In this document: positions 48,601 through 60,551 of the stretch, piece by piece
How the letters are laid out: each line of letters opens with the position of its first letter
Position numbering within the stretch: the first letter of the stretch is position 1
Origin: Opisthocomus hoazin
Lineage: Eukaryota; Chordata; Aves; Opisthocomiformes; Opisthocomidae
Direction: 5' to 3'
DNA length: 64,000 nt
NCBI RefSeq assembly: GCF_030867145.1
Contig: NC_134433.1
Coordinates: forward strand, 10,305,216-10,369,215
Translations under genes and position numbers: made by a program
Notes under the pieces: generated by a model
Seen by the model: only the letters and a program-made list of their open reading frames with translations
The model's database searches: none
Told to the model about the DNA's origin: nothing

Positions 48601-51600
48601 AGAAAGATCAGGAGCTGCTGGAGAGAGTCCAGCGGAGGGCTACGAGGATGATGAGGGGACTGAAGCATTTCTCCTGTGAGGAGAGGCTGAGGGAGCTGGG
48701 CTTGTTCAGCCTGAAGAAGAGAAGGCTGCGAGGGGATCTAATAAATGCTTGTAAATATTTGCAGGGTGGGTGTCAGGGGGATGGGGCCAGACTCTTTTCA
48801 GTGGTGCCCAGCGACAGGACAAGGGGCAACGGGCACAAACTGAAGCAGAGGAAGCTCCGTCTGAACATGAGGAAGAACTTCTTCCCTCTGAGGGTGATGG
48901 AGCCCTGGCCCAGGTTGCCCAGGGAGGTTGTGGAGTCTCCTTCTCTGGAGATATTCAAGCCCCGGCTGGACAAGGTCCTGTGCAGCCTGCTCTGGGTGAC
49001 CCTGCTTCGGCAGGGGGTTGGGCTGCATGACCCACAGAGGTCCCTTCCAACCCCGAACATTCTGTGATTCTGTGATATGTTGGATTGTTATTCCTTCCTC
49101 CCCCATTTTCTGATTTCAGTGCCTTAAATTGGTTGACATTTTCAGGAAGATGCTTTTCTTTGCGTACTTACAGAAAAAGCTCCTGGCAAGCTAGAGTGTA
49201 AGATTAGTAAAAACCCCTGAACAATAGTAGCCATAGTGAAAGCCTGAATGTTGGCATTACTTCATTTTATCCTGCGCACAGAGAAGAGCCAAGTGTATGA
49301 AAGCCCCATCCTGTATCTCTGGGAGACTAGCTGCGAGAGCAGACAACCAGGAGCAGCTTCCATTCTGGACGTACTTCTGATTTAAAGCATTGCACTTCGG
49401 TTTGACCATCCTGGGATTGTGCTGCCAGTTAGGAAGCATCATTCAGAAGTGGTCTGACCTTTTCAGTAACAGGTTTGAATTTACAACAACATTTGAAACT
49501 AATTGTTCTGAAGAGTCCGGAGCCTTCAATCAGTGCCTTTTCAGTCAGAGTTCAACAAATGCATCGAAGCTGTAAAAGCTGCTTCATGCTGAGAGGTGGC
49601 AGGCAGGTTCTGTGCGTGTTTAAATACTTCATGCTCAGATACAGGCTGGGGAATTTTTCTTCTCTGAAGGTGAATCCTGGTGCTGAACTGATAAGCTAGA
49701 GACAGGCGTGGTTTTATTTTGACTTCTCGAATGTATCATTTGATAACTAAGGCAGACTCGTGTTGTTACTGTTAATTGCTTGCAAAAAACACATTGGATA
49801 ATGCAGCCCTTGCACTGTGCTCGGTTACCTGATATCTAAACATGCAAGTACTCAGATAGGGGGTTTCTGGCTGGAAGCTCCTTGGCCGTACAGTGGTTCC
49901 CTTTGGAGCCAGGCTGGCAGGCTGCAGAGCTCGGGGGAGGCTTCCCCCTGCCAGAGTAAAGCAGGGTTGTTTGAGGTTTGGTTTTATTCCTCCTCCCCCA
50001 GTTCTTCTGGTTGCTCCCTGGTCAGAGATGGGTGATGGAGAGAGGGCAAGTGTCGCCAGTGGGGTTATTTTCCATCACTCTGCCTCTGTGGAGCGTTCGT
50101 TCCCCCCCTCCAGCCACATGCATGCCCAGTAGTTCCTGCCTCTGCCCTCAAAATTCCCTGAGCAACTGCGTTGCTCCTGCAATTGTAGGGTCAAAGAAAC
50201 TCAGTTACATACTAATGTTTTTCATCATGACCAATTTCAGGAAAACGTCTCAAAACTGGATGGTATGTGGAGATTGCCCTTCCTGTCTTGCTTGGTGATT
50301 GATGAAAGTTGTTTTTACTTGGCAGGCCCCCAGACAGCAATTTTGAGATGAGGTTTCAAGTCTGCATGACCAGAGATTCTCTCTGTGGTAGAAATTTTCA
50401 TGTCTTAAAACGCTTAGGCAGGAAATTGGGATTCTTTCCACTAACTGTCATCATAAGTCTGTTAGAGGGTCTGAGAGGCCTGTCGGTTATAATTGTAAGG
50501 GGGTGCATGGGGAAGGGGGCTGCCAGGCTGTAAAGGGGATCAGGAGGAGCTGGTGTAAACAAGTCATGCATTTACACCTTTCAAAACGTGAGAAACATCT
50601 GCTGTCTGTGAACTGTGAAGCTAAAAATACTCTTCTATCACTAGAAGCAATTCATGAAACTATTTTTTTGTCTGTGAGTTTGTATTTGTTGCTTCTCCAG
50701 CTCTGCATGTGTATTTTTCCTTGCGTAGCTGTGAAGGGTCAGGATGTCAGCATTTCGTATAGAGATGGTTGTCTTCTCTGAGACTGTGAATTAGCATTTT
50801 TAACCAGCACTGAAACCAGTTCTTTCTTCCCTCAGGAATTTTTAAAAGGCACGTAATGCGGCAGTTCTGCTGCTATTCCTGTTGGAAAATGTAGAATTTG
50901 ACTTTCCAAAGTGTTGAGCAGTGAAGTTTCTGCTGAAGTCAACGTGGACTTGTGAGTGCTTGGAACTTCTGAAAATTGAGCCCTGAGTGACGACACCAGA
51001 ACAGTATAAAATTTAAACCTTAAAAACCAGAACTTAATCTGTAAAGCTTTTAAACATCTGGGGCCTAATATTTCCAAAACTTCCAACACTTTCTGTCTAG
51101 CACCTAACTGGCACACAGTGTGCATATTATTTTCAAAATAAGCTGGCTATTCTTGCTGCATAAATAAATATTTAATTCTTTCATGTCTGTCAGACACTGT
51201 AAGCCTTACTGTTTCCTTTTCTTCTTACGGTGAAAAAGAGATTCATTTAGTGATTGGAACAAATGGGAGGGGGGGAAAAAAGGGGAGGGGGAGGGAGTCA
51301 CTCATAGCAAGCATTAAATTTATGAAATAGAGAAATATTTTTAAGCTGTTCTCTCCAGTGCTGGAGCTTTCTTAATGCACAGAGCAATATTTCATTGTTT
51401 TGTAAAGCAGTGCAGAGCTAGCTGTAATGTACTTGAAAGTCTGCTGCCTCATAGATACCTCCTGATTTAATCTATGGCCAAAACTGGATGAACAGGTCCA
51501 GAAGAAGGTGCAGAAAACTCCTGTCATTTGAGGGAATTGTTTAAGAATATAGTTACTTCATTCTGAGTCAATGGAGTATAAATAGTGCTTTTTTGGGAAC

Positions 51601-54600
51601 TGTGAGGAATCTAGTGATCTGCTTATAGGCTCAATCTTTTTCCTTATCTAGGAACATGAGTAACATACTTGGCACTTTCCCATAAGTTAGGTTTTGATCA
51701 TGCTTTAACAGAGGCTGCTACTTACTTTGCTTTCCAGATGGGAGCACTGCCTGCGGTTGTTGTGCACCTCTGTCGCAGGCCGTGGTGGATCGGTTTGATG
51801 CTGTTCCCCTTCTCTTTACCAGCACATCTGCTTGGACTGTAAGAAGAATTTTTGCACGTCCTGCTCCAACCAGCCTGAAGGCGGTCCCCTTCTCTGCCAC
51901 CTCTGCCAGCGCTTCCGAGCCACAGCTTTTCAGCGGGAAGAGTTGATAAAGATGAAGGTGAAGGATCTGCGAGACTATTTGGCACTCCGTGAGATTTCCA
52001 CAGAGCTGTGTCGTGAAAAGGAGGACCTGGTATTTCTGATTCTTGGCCAGCAGCCTGCAGTTACCCAAGAAGATCAGATAAGAACACATCCATTTAATAG
52101 TAGTGCCTCTGGACAGCAAGACACTGTGATTCTCCCACCACCCAGCATAGCATCTTCTACCTCACAGGATGCGTCTTCAGCGTCTGCAGATCCCATCTCA
52201 AGTTCAGTAGCTCAGGAACACCAACAGGTACAGTCTCTAGCCAGAAGTATCTTTTGCAAACTCATTCATCTCTATTTTTGGATTAACTACAGAGATGTTG
52301 CATGAGGCTTTTCAAGCAGAAAGGGTGCCAAAACATTTTTACATTAAAGATGCCTGCTTAAAAAGCAAGGAGGGCTGCTGTTGAGAACAGATGACAAAAT
52401 ACTTCCGTTGCATTTTATACATGCACTTCTCAGGTTTGTTTTTAATTTTGAAGTGAGGACCTCACTTCCGTATGGAATAATTAGGAAAGTAAGAGGAGTT
52501 ATGTTACACTGTCTTGCTGTGTAAAACTGTGACTTGCTGTCACCAACTCTGATGTGGCACTCCTGTTCTGCACTGGTGGAATTTAACGTGGTGGGCAGTG
52601 CTGAATATATTGAACATTCACTCTGAGAACAACATCACTGTTCTGAGCTGGATTTTCTCTGGTGCTCTGGTCCACGCTTGCCGTTGCCACTGGGCGCTCC
52701 TGTGACCGGTTCCTTTGGTACGTGGTGTCTGCGCTGGTGCACAGGTCTAGCTGTGTGTTGTGTCGTCAACTTTCTGACAATTGTGTGTAGGTGTTACACA
52801 TGATTGCGAGGTGGGTGAGGTTTTTGGTGTCTTCTACACTCAGATCGATACAAGGCAACACCCGAGCCTGTTGTTAAGTCTTTAGCTTATGATGAACCCT
52901 GCAGTTCTGACGAACTTTGTCAGGGGCATTTGAGCTTAATTAATTTTTATTGACTTTGCTTTGTTTGTCTTCCTGCTCTCTGGTATGGGAAGTTTACTCA
53001 GTGTTTGACATCTGCTTCTATCCTATTAGAAAGTTAATAGGTGTCTTTAGTTCCCTGTGGACCAGAGCTCTGAAAGTGCATGTACCTTCTGCTTCCTCAG
53101 CAGATGGATCTGGTACTAAAGAAGAGTTTTCCTGGGAGGACATTTCTGACAAGTCATTAAAAAGCCTTTTCATTCTCTGGTTTTCTGGATATTGCCATTC
53201 CAATTTTCACTGGCAAATTCAGCTCTATTGTCTTCCCTTACTGCCCCATGATATATTTCAGCTTCTTGTCTCTACTTGCACGACATTCTGCTACAGTTCA
53301 GGCTCTTTCATCATTATTGCTATTCTTTTGCTTTGTAAATATTAACAAGTCACTGCTGAGATAAGTAGGATGGTAACATTACCATCTCCTTTGTCAGCAG
53401 GGAAACTACAGAGGGGAATGTCATGCCCTGCTGAGGGCATGTCAGCTAGGATTACAGTGCATTTCCTTTCATTTTATCAAGTGCTCAAAGCAATTGTCCC
53501 TTCTCATTCTCCAGCTTTGTTGCTTCCGGTCCTTCACTTATTTGCCCAGTCCAGAACCCACCTGGGGAGGTGTTCCTGTATGCTGACGCTGAAAGTGACC
53601 TGTAGCCTTTGAGCTGTGTTACAGAGGAGTCTTACACAGAGCCTTGCGCTGATAGCCGATGTGCCATCGGAGCTGTGGTGTCACACTGTGTCGTACACTG
53701 CAGCTGCTTCGGGGAAGGATTGCATGTGTGTATATATATGTACACATATATGTGTATAAATTTGGTCTCCTCCTGATCCAGCCTCACAAGGACATCATGT
53801 GGGATCTTACTGTATGAGTACTTTATCAAGGTTTACATAAAGCAGGGCTTTAAAGGGTCAGGTCCTGCTGCACTTGTCTTAGAGTTTTACTTGTTTAAAG
53901 TTTGCTGTTGTAAGTGCTGCACAGGAATTATCTTCTGCGAGTGTGCCTTGCTTTTACCTTGTGCTGCAGTTTATCTGTCCAGTGGGCAGGGTTTGCGGTT
54001 AAAGCTGAATTATCAAGCGTATTTCCCTTTGGACACACAGAGATATGCCGCTGGTGAAAGCTTTATTTCCTCTTCCAGGGAAATGGTTATGTGCCTCCAA
54101 GCCAAGTCGGTATGACAGGAGTTGAGAATGCAGCAGAAGCACCAACAGAGGAGGAGACACAGGTTTGTGTGTCTGGAATTAGATGACAAGGAATACCAGT
54201 TTTTCTAGGCTGTATGTGACACCACAGAATAATTACTGGAGGGAGATGGGTGCCTAAACAGTAATTCAGACTGACCACTGGCAGACCCAATCAGCCCTTT
54301 CTTTAGCATCATCTTCTCCTCCATGTATAGGAAGAACTGGTGCTGCTTGGACACTGCCATAATAGAAATGTTTTATTTCCATCCTAGGAGTTGTGTTTCT
54401 GATAGATGAAGGAATTTACAGAGTAATCAGAGTTGTATGTACATCCAAATACGAATTGCCGCTAGCGCACATGTTGAAATTTGATTTAAATAGTAGTGCT
54501 AGGTGCTGAGGGCAAGCGTCATTCCCTCTTTGTTCCCTTTCAGTCTACTGACTCGGAAGATAACCTGGTGCAGGGGAGGAAGGCTTCTCTCTCCGATCTA

Positions 54601-56827
54601 ACAAGCATCGGAGACATCAATGCGCTCTCTGTGCGACAGCTGAAGGAAATCCTTGCTCGCAACTTTGTCAACTACAAAGGCTGCTGTGAAAAGTGGGAGC
54701 TGCTAGAGAGGGTGACTCGCCTTTATAAAGAGAAAGACCTTCAACATCTTGGTAAGAAACTTAGCAAGCACATACCCGTCCTCCAGGTTTTTCCTTTCTA
54801 TGGACAGTTGCAGAAGGAAATAGAACTTAACTTGCATTTCTGTTGCTTGCAAGTGGGAGGAATGGAGGGAGTGTTATGCACGTTAGAGTGAAAGTAGCTA
54901 AACGCTGTTCACCGCTGCTTGTACTTGTTTAAGAGGAGAGCATTGTGGTAGCTTTGGAGAGGGGCTGCCCTGCAGTAGCAGCTAATGAGAACTGCACGCC
55001 CTGCATCTCGGGACTCTGCATAGCTGTGGCAGATCGCGCTGGTCGCTGCGTCACCCACAGAACAGCCCTTGCACGACTGCAGACAGACGGCTGTAAGCGC
55101 TCAAGTGAGCTCGACTCGCGGTAGCTGGCAAAGCGAGGAGGAAAATGCCCTGCCCTAGCAGGAAAATGCCACGGAAAAGCAGCTGGGCAACTCAGAGTGG
55201 GCAAGTGCTTCGTGATGGTGGCTCCCGCTGCGGAACAGCTGTGGTTACCTGCGGTTTGACTCTCTCCTCTTCATCACCAGAGGGTTCCTCCTGCGCACTA
55301 CTTGCTCCTGCTGGGCCTGCAGCTGGCTGACGAGGGGACAGTGGTGTGACAGAGAATGTATCTGGCTTGACTTGCAGGTGCCAGTTTGCAGTTCTAGGTG
55401 ATTAGTTAAAAAAATACATATACTTCTAGATTATTTACGAGAGAAAATATGTTAACACTTTGATTTCATAGGTAGGCTTGTTTCTCATTGTTGTCTGAAG
55501 TAGCATTATTTTCTTAAACGCATCTCTCTAAGCTTTGTCCTCTATAAATGATATAAGATCTAAGACAACCGCTTTGCTTTTTTATTTTTCTTTCATTGTA
55601 TCTTGTGCTTTTGACAGAATTCATCCTTTTCTCTTAATTGCTGTTGCCTGTGCGTCTCAGCTGTGCCCCACAATATTGGCGAGACTGTGTAACTCCAAAG
55701 AAGCTGGCACATGGGGCTCCTGAAAGTGTAGTTCTGGAAAGCCGAACAAACACTGCATAAATCCCAAGGCTGTCTTAAAAATGGAGAATTCCCTTTAGAT
55801 AGGCGCTTATCTTTGTGAAGCGTTAGCTATTGTGTAAGCTCAGGAAATGAGAAAGTTTTTTGCCAGTTGGCCAACCTGTCGTGATCAGAGAATCAGCCTG
55901 AACCTGTGCACGGAGATCAGCAAAATGCAATTTGGGTTTAGTGATCTCCCTTCAAGGCTTTCATCTCCTACTTAATAGTACTGCTTGAGTAAATTTTTTT
56001 CCAGCTTCTCTTATTCTCACCAACTAACTTTCTTTTCTTATATTGCAGTTTCTGACACTGACGATCAAACTGGTAAGTGATAATCATAGAATCATTTAGG
56101 TTGGAAAAGACCCATAAGATAATTGAGTCCAACCGTAAACCTAATACTAGCAAGTCCCTAACTAAACCTAAACCATGTCCCCAAGCTCCCCATCTGCAGT
56201 CTTTTAAATACCTCCAAGGCTGGTGACTCAACAGCTTCCCTGGGCAGCCTGTTCCAGTGCTTGACAACCTTTTCCGTGAAGAAGTATTTCCTAATACCCA
56301 ATCTAAACCTCCCCTGGCTCAACTTCAGGCCATTTCCTCTTGGCCTATCGCTTGTTACTTAGGAAAAAGAGACCCACATTGCTTCATTCGCCTCATTGCT
56401 AAGAATCTCAGTGGTATTTCTGTTTTCATCACGCGGAAGTTGCCATGTGAAAGCTAAAGCTCTCTGCTCCTTGCCAGTTGACGGAGCAGATATATCCACA
56501 TCAGCGTGGACGCAGGGGAAGTTTTTTTTCAACTTTCGGTGTGCAGAAGGTCTGAAAAAACCTTTGATAAAGCCAGCTCACAGACTGCACAAAACCGACA
56601 TAGCTTTCTTTGTCTCATGGAAACCATGGTCTCTCGTTTACTCAGGTGGTGCTGGGCTCCCTGGCATGGAGGACAACCTCTGCAAAATCTGCATGGACGC
56701 ACCCATCGACTGCGTCCTGCTAGAATGCGGCCACATGGTCACCTGCACCAAATGTGGGAAGCGGATGAGCGAATGCCCCATATGCAGGCAGTACGTGATA
56801 AGGGCTGTGCACGTCTTTAAATCCTAA
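45430..56827 (+). CDS. RFFL: RFFL (rififylin/CARP2): endosomal RING E3 ubiquitin ligase, complete, 6 coding exons
   Basis: RFFL is an E3 ligase of endocytic membranes, known in mammals for ubiquitinating RIPK1, p53 and misfolded surface proteins. Coding exons: 45430-45615, 51823-52227, 54079-54162, 54544-54751, 56049-56072, 56646-56827. They sum to 1089 nt, or 362 codons plus stop (human is 363 from memory), with all phases consistent. Four CxxC pairs (C49/C52, C65/C68, C73/C76, C87/C90) form the FYVE-like finger. A SAP-like helical segment follows ([16 protein letters not shown]), with a second later ([14 protein letters not shown]). A RING closes the protein at 315-349. The N-terminus [10 protein letters not shown] keeps the cysteines linked in the family to palmitoylation and membrane attachment. 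The residue 198-225 exon is poorly conserved. RFFL is preferred over its paralogue RNF34 because of this N-terminus, the length and the neighbouring genes. Confidence 0.96.
47790..48145 (-). mobile_element. CR1 LINE fragment, antisense
   Basis: The plus strand opens with ATCATAGAATCATAGGTTGG, the inverted CR1 terminus, and continues through CTCCAGGGATGGGGACTCCA and the RT C-terminal region. On the minus strand it encodes [20 protein letters not shown] and [19 protein letters not shown]. It resembles the copies at 14404 and 56083 more than the longer ones at 24418 and 48335. Confidence 0.95.
48335..49078 (+). mobile_element. CR1 LINE fragment, sense, longest copy in the window
   Basis: This 5'-truncated CR1 carries the C-terminal part of ORF2. 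An open frame of 226 codons (48387-49067) includes [37 protein letters not shown]-like sequence and [20 protein letters not shown]. It ends with ATTCTGTGATTCTGTGATATG, the CR1 3' repeat. Homology to CR1 continues upstream of 48410 in another frame, so the copy has a frameshift as well as the truncation and cannot be active. Confidence 0.95.
51265..51295 (+). other. G-rich tract, potential G-quadruplex
   Basis: Five runs of 3-7 G separated by short A-containing loops lie in RFFL intron 2, about 0.5 kb upstream of exon 51823. Confidence 0.6.
51823..52227 (+). CDS. RFFL: RFFL second coding exon: rest of FYVE-like finger and SAP-like segment
   Basis: Residues 63-197. It supplies the [12 protein letters not shown] and LCHLCQRF zinc ligands, then [18 protein letters not shown], and ends in a Ser/Thr/Gln-rich linker that is probably disordered. 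The acceptor is TTTACCAG and the donor CAG/GTACAG. Confidence 0.95.
53724..53760. repeat. TG/TA microsatellite
   Basis: Alternating GTGTATATATATGTACACAT-type sequence, nearly self-complementary, in RFFL intron 3. Confidence 0.85.
56049..56072 (+). CDS. RFFL: RFFL 24-nt micro-exon
   Basis: Acceptor TATTGCAG and donor CTG/GTAAGT enclose 24 nt encoding residues around VSDTDDQTG. It joins HL at the end of exon 54544-54751 to GGAGLPG of the last exon with correct phase (1 in, 1 out), and mammalian RFFL has a similar acidic segment here. Skipping it would remove eight residues without a frameshift. Confidence 0.88.
56083..56390 (-). mobile_element. CR1 LINE fragment, antisense, next to the RFFL micro-exon
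   Basis: ATCATAGAATCATTTAGGTT begins the inverted CR1 3' end, followed by AACCTCCCCTGGCTCAACTT and CTCTTGGCCTATCGCTTGTT. It starts only 10 bp downstream of the micro-exon. Substitutions relative to the other copies suggest an older insertion. Confidence 0.92.
56646..56827 (+). CDS. RFFL: RFFL last exon: C3HC4 RING finger
   Basis: The exon encodes the RING: C315-x2-C318-x11-C330-x-H332-x3-C336-x2-C339-x6-C346-x2-C349, all eight zinc ligands present, followed by RAVHVFKS and the stop at 56825-56827. This domain binds the E2 enzyme and is required for ligase activity in the family. Confidence 0.96.
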
Positions 56828-59390
56828 GTGTGTGCAAAGACAACGGGGGATGCCTTAAAGCCTCATCTGCTGTTAGGGAAATGGTCAAAATCGCTACGAA
56901 TAGTTAGGTCAGAGATCAGCTGTGGACCCCCCTGGGAGCTGAAAGTGAGGGAAGGATGAAGCCTGGGGAAAAACTGCTCTTACGCCATGCCTGGCTGCGC
57001 GCTTCCCGCGATAGTGCTTTACACCACAGTGCCTGGACTCCTTGGAGCTCACTGCCAGCAGCAGACACAGACATCATTCACAGCCTACGTTCTAGAGTTA
57101 CTTGATCCACTCGTGGTGGGGGGAGATGGATGCTTGGCTTCCCGCCACAACGATCAGATTCAGAGGCTTCAGAAAAATCGAAAGTGGACTGGGCTCTCAA
57201 AAAGTGATGTTTGTGTTGCTGCTTAGGCTCTATACACAGCAACAACTTTATTTTCAAAGACTAAAATTTTACTGTGCTTGTTAATTTTGTTGTTTTCTTG
57301 TTTTCTGGTTTTGTGTTGTTTTTTATTTTTTTTTAATTGAATGTTAAATTCTTGCGCTTGCAGGACAGGCAGCCTCTGGTTTCCATATTCAGAATAAGCA
57401 TAATTCTAGCCTAATGCAATTGTGGAAAAATGTATAATTTTTTTTGAAGATGGACTTTGTATTATTGAAAATTGTAAAGGGAGTGACTCTGTGAAACACA
57501 CAGCCTTACCTTGTGTGGTGGTGGTTTTGTTTACATGCCAGCGTGAGGGAGATCTCTGGCTTGACTGTTGTTGATTCCTTTGACTTCACAGGTGTCCTTG
57601 CAGTATATGCCAGCAATTGTTTTTAAACTGAACTGGCTTCACTTGATTAAGGAGCTGCAAATCCATGGCTTGAGTCTTTTAGGGGGTTTAGTGAGGAAAA
57701 CACCCAGCTACAGAGTGGTAAGGATTCCACTGCTACACAATCACGCCCACGTAGGGGTGACGTTTTCTTTTTAGAAGGGAGACATGACAGAAAGCAAACT
57801 CCATCTCCCTTGCATCAGTAACATGAGCGATCATCATTGCAGATGCTTCTGTTTGTTTAGTAATCAGCTTTCCTCCCCTTTGCTCACTGTTACAGTCCTG
57901 TTAAGCAGTCTGAGTGTATCAAAAGCAATTTATTTTGTACTCATTCTGCTTGTGAGGGTGGATAGGAGATTCTGTGGTCCGATATGTGACAGTTGCAGGC
58001 CCTTACAGGTCTCCTTACAAACGGTGTGCTCATCTGGAAGCTCATTGTAACTGGCATATTTTTCCCTCAGTGGCCTGCAAGCATTCAGTCCATTTGGCTG
58101 ATAACACAGCCAAGTTTCAGAATCTTGATGCCTTAAGTTTTCAGCCACCGTGGGACGACATACTCATTGCAGGTCATCTGTGAAGTTGAGTACCTTCTGC
58201 TGCAGGTTTCTTCCTGTCCCGCTTTCCCCTTTATGGGGGGGGTGGGGTGGTCACTTAGCGTTCAGACTGAATCTCTGCACGGCTGCCAGCTGGGGAACAG
58301 CACAAAACCCGTGTTCACTTACAGCTCCTGGAGCAGTGGAAGTGCAGTTACAGAAGTGATCACCAAAGCCATCTGCTTTTGCAATAAGTGGTAATATATG
58401 TGAACAGCAAATTAAGCTTCTCTAGTCTTTTAAGACGGAATATTGCATGACTAGCAACTCAATTGGCATGGAGTGGAGGGTCTCTACTCTGCAAGCTGGA
58501 ATCCCAGAAGCACTTAAGATGAAGAAATCTGTCACTCAGCAGGTAGGAAAACCTCTGCGCTGCTGAGGTGGTCTCTGAACTACATAAAAATGCAACAGCT
58601 GCTGAGGTTTATTGGACTAAAAATTCTGAGTTTCATGTCTTTGTCTGTTCAGGTTGTTCTCTAATCTTTGGCTTATGGTTTAACAGCTTCCAGCATGAGC
58701 AGAGTACTGGGACATATCAATGCAGCACGTTAACAAAAAATAAAATTGCAGGTAAGCAGTAACTATTTGCTCTTCAAGAGGTACAGGAATACACATACAA
58801 AGTGGTAAACAGCCTCGTTTAGTAAATTTCACTGTGAAAATTCATGTTGTTGTATTTTTCAATAAACTCAGGGCTGGGGGAAGTTAGCAGGAAGATTATT
58901 CCCCTGTGGACAGATGTACTTTTACTTGTAGAGGGTAGGCTTATTTTCTACAGCAGATAAATCAAGTTGCAGATCAATGCCTGAAATTTTAGGGATGAGA
59001 TATACCCACCATGCCTCTGAAATGGGCTTTCTGAAGGGAGGACTTGCTTCCCCCCCTCCCCCTTTTTTTTCCCTGACTAGTGTTTCCCTTGCAAAAATGG
59101 CTTCTCTACTATGGGTATGATTGTTTTTAAAGGAAAATCAAAATCTGGAGGAAACTGATTAATGATCCAAAAGAACATAATGATCTGAACTAATAAAGTA
59201 AATGGAAATATTTATGTGCTTTATGTACACTGTACATAGTTTAAGTATTTTAAAAGTTAATATTCTACTTGAAATGGCACGTTATTCTCTATTAAATCCT
59301 CTTGGTATTATGATGGTCAAACTTACTAGGTTTTGGTACAGAAGCTGGGTTTATAATTTTATAATAAAGTTGAAATGTGATTTAGTTAAC
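56828..59390 (+). other. RFFL: RFFL 3' untranslated region with candidate poly(A) signals
   Basis: No coding sequence follows the stop. AATAAA hexamers lie at 58861-58866, 59192-59197 and 59363-59368, so alternative 3' ends of about 2.0-2.6 kb are plausible. A T-rich stretch occurs at 57286-57345. Confidence 0.6.
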
Positions 59391-60240
59391 CTTGTTTTCC
59401 GACTCTGTTGCCAACAGGCATGGGGAAAGCAGCGCTCCTACAGCTACTTCTGAGTTCGACCAGAAAAGGCTTGGGGTACCAGGTGCTTAAATATCATCGC
59501 AGGGTGGGGTAAAATTATAGAAGAAGTTGAAGGAAAAAAGCTAACTGCAAACACTAACATTTTAGCATTACAACCTTAATTTTGTGAAGGTTACAAAGGG
59601 GAGAGCACACTCTGTCCCCCTTGAGACCGAGGGTAAGCCGGTCAGCTCCCTGTTCCTTTCATAACACACACATGCAGTCAGCCTCCTCACGGAGTATTCA
59701 GCAAACCCACGCTGTCATTTGCAAAGCAGTGAAGTTAAAATGAACCCCTATTTCTAAAACCTACCTTCCTTATTTCATTAATATTCAAGTACTTGCAGTA
59801 GTTTTGAACAGCTTCAGCTAAGGAGGTCTCTCAACCACCCTAGAAGATCCAGGGGGTAGAGTTCCTTTCTCAGCTTTTACTTGGAACATGAATAGCAGAA
59901 CATGTGAGCAACATATTCTAGCAAAAAAATGCGCCAAGAAGAAGCTTGGAAAATATTACAGCAGTTGCTGTAACGGAAGCTTATTTGGTGTCCTAGTTTT
60001 AATGTGAAACCTAGGGCAGAGGTGTGAACTGCTACTGGAATCAGACCTGTGCTGAATGTTAAAAGACAGGAAAGAAAAGTCAAACCAGGAGGAGGACACG
60101 TGTCCTTCACGTAAATTGTAGCCATGTAGCAAAAGGGGCCTGGCGACGCAGCCAATAGTTTCACAAACTTGACGGTCTGTTTTCCTGTCCAGGCAGAGAA
60201 TAACCTTTGGAAAAAAGTCCTGACAGCAAAGGAGAAACTG
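59391..60240. other. RFFL/LIG3 convergent spacer, nothing recognised
   Basis: There is no coding sequence or recognisable repeat. It separates the last RFFL poly(A) candidate on the plus strand from the more distal LIG3 candidate on the minus strand. Confidence 0.5.
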
Positions 60241-60247
60241 CTTCAGT

Positions 60248-60551
60248 TTTATTTCTTTATCTATAAAAATACCCAAACTTTAAAAACCCAAGGAGACTAA
60301 AGCAGCACCTAGGTAGGTGCAGTGGTCTACGTTATGGGCAGAAAAATGGATTCAGCAGTGACATTTCTTCAGAGGGTTGTTTTAATTAATTCCATACAGT
60401 TGCTATGGATCTGTATAACTACCTCTGCTGGACTTGGGCATTTTATTTTTATCCATGTCTCCACAGAGGAACCTCACCATTTCTTCAACCTACCTAGTTC
60501 TCAGCTGTTGCCTTCAGGGAATTCTTATCTCAAGTCAGCTGCCCCACGCTG
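60248..60551 (-). other. LIG3: LIG3 3' untranslated region with candidate poly(A) signals
   Basis: On the minus strand AATAAA hexamers occur at 60447-60442 and 60253-60248, about 105 and 300 nt past the LIG3 stop. Either could end the transcript. Confidence 0.5.

Larger units (their letters stand above)
45616..51822 (+). other. RFFL: RFFL intron 2, carries two CR1 copies
   Basis: This 6.2-kb intron lies between the two exons of the FYVE-like finger. It holds an antisense CR1 fragment (47790-48145), a sense CR1 fragment (48335-49078) and a G-rich tract (51265-51295). Nothing else recognised. Confidence 0.7.

Noticed and set aside
48387-49067. 226-codon ORF as a host gene
   Set aside because: It is the C-terminal part of CR1 ORF2 followed directly by the CR1 3' terminal repeat.
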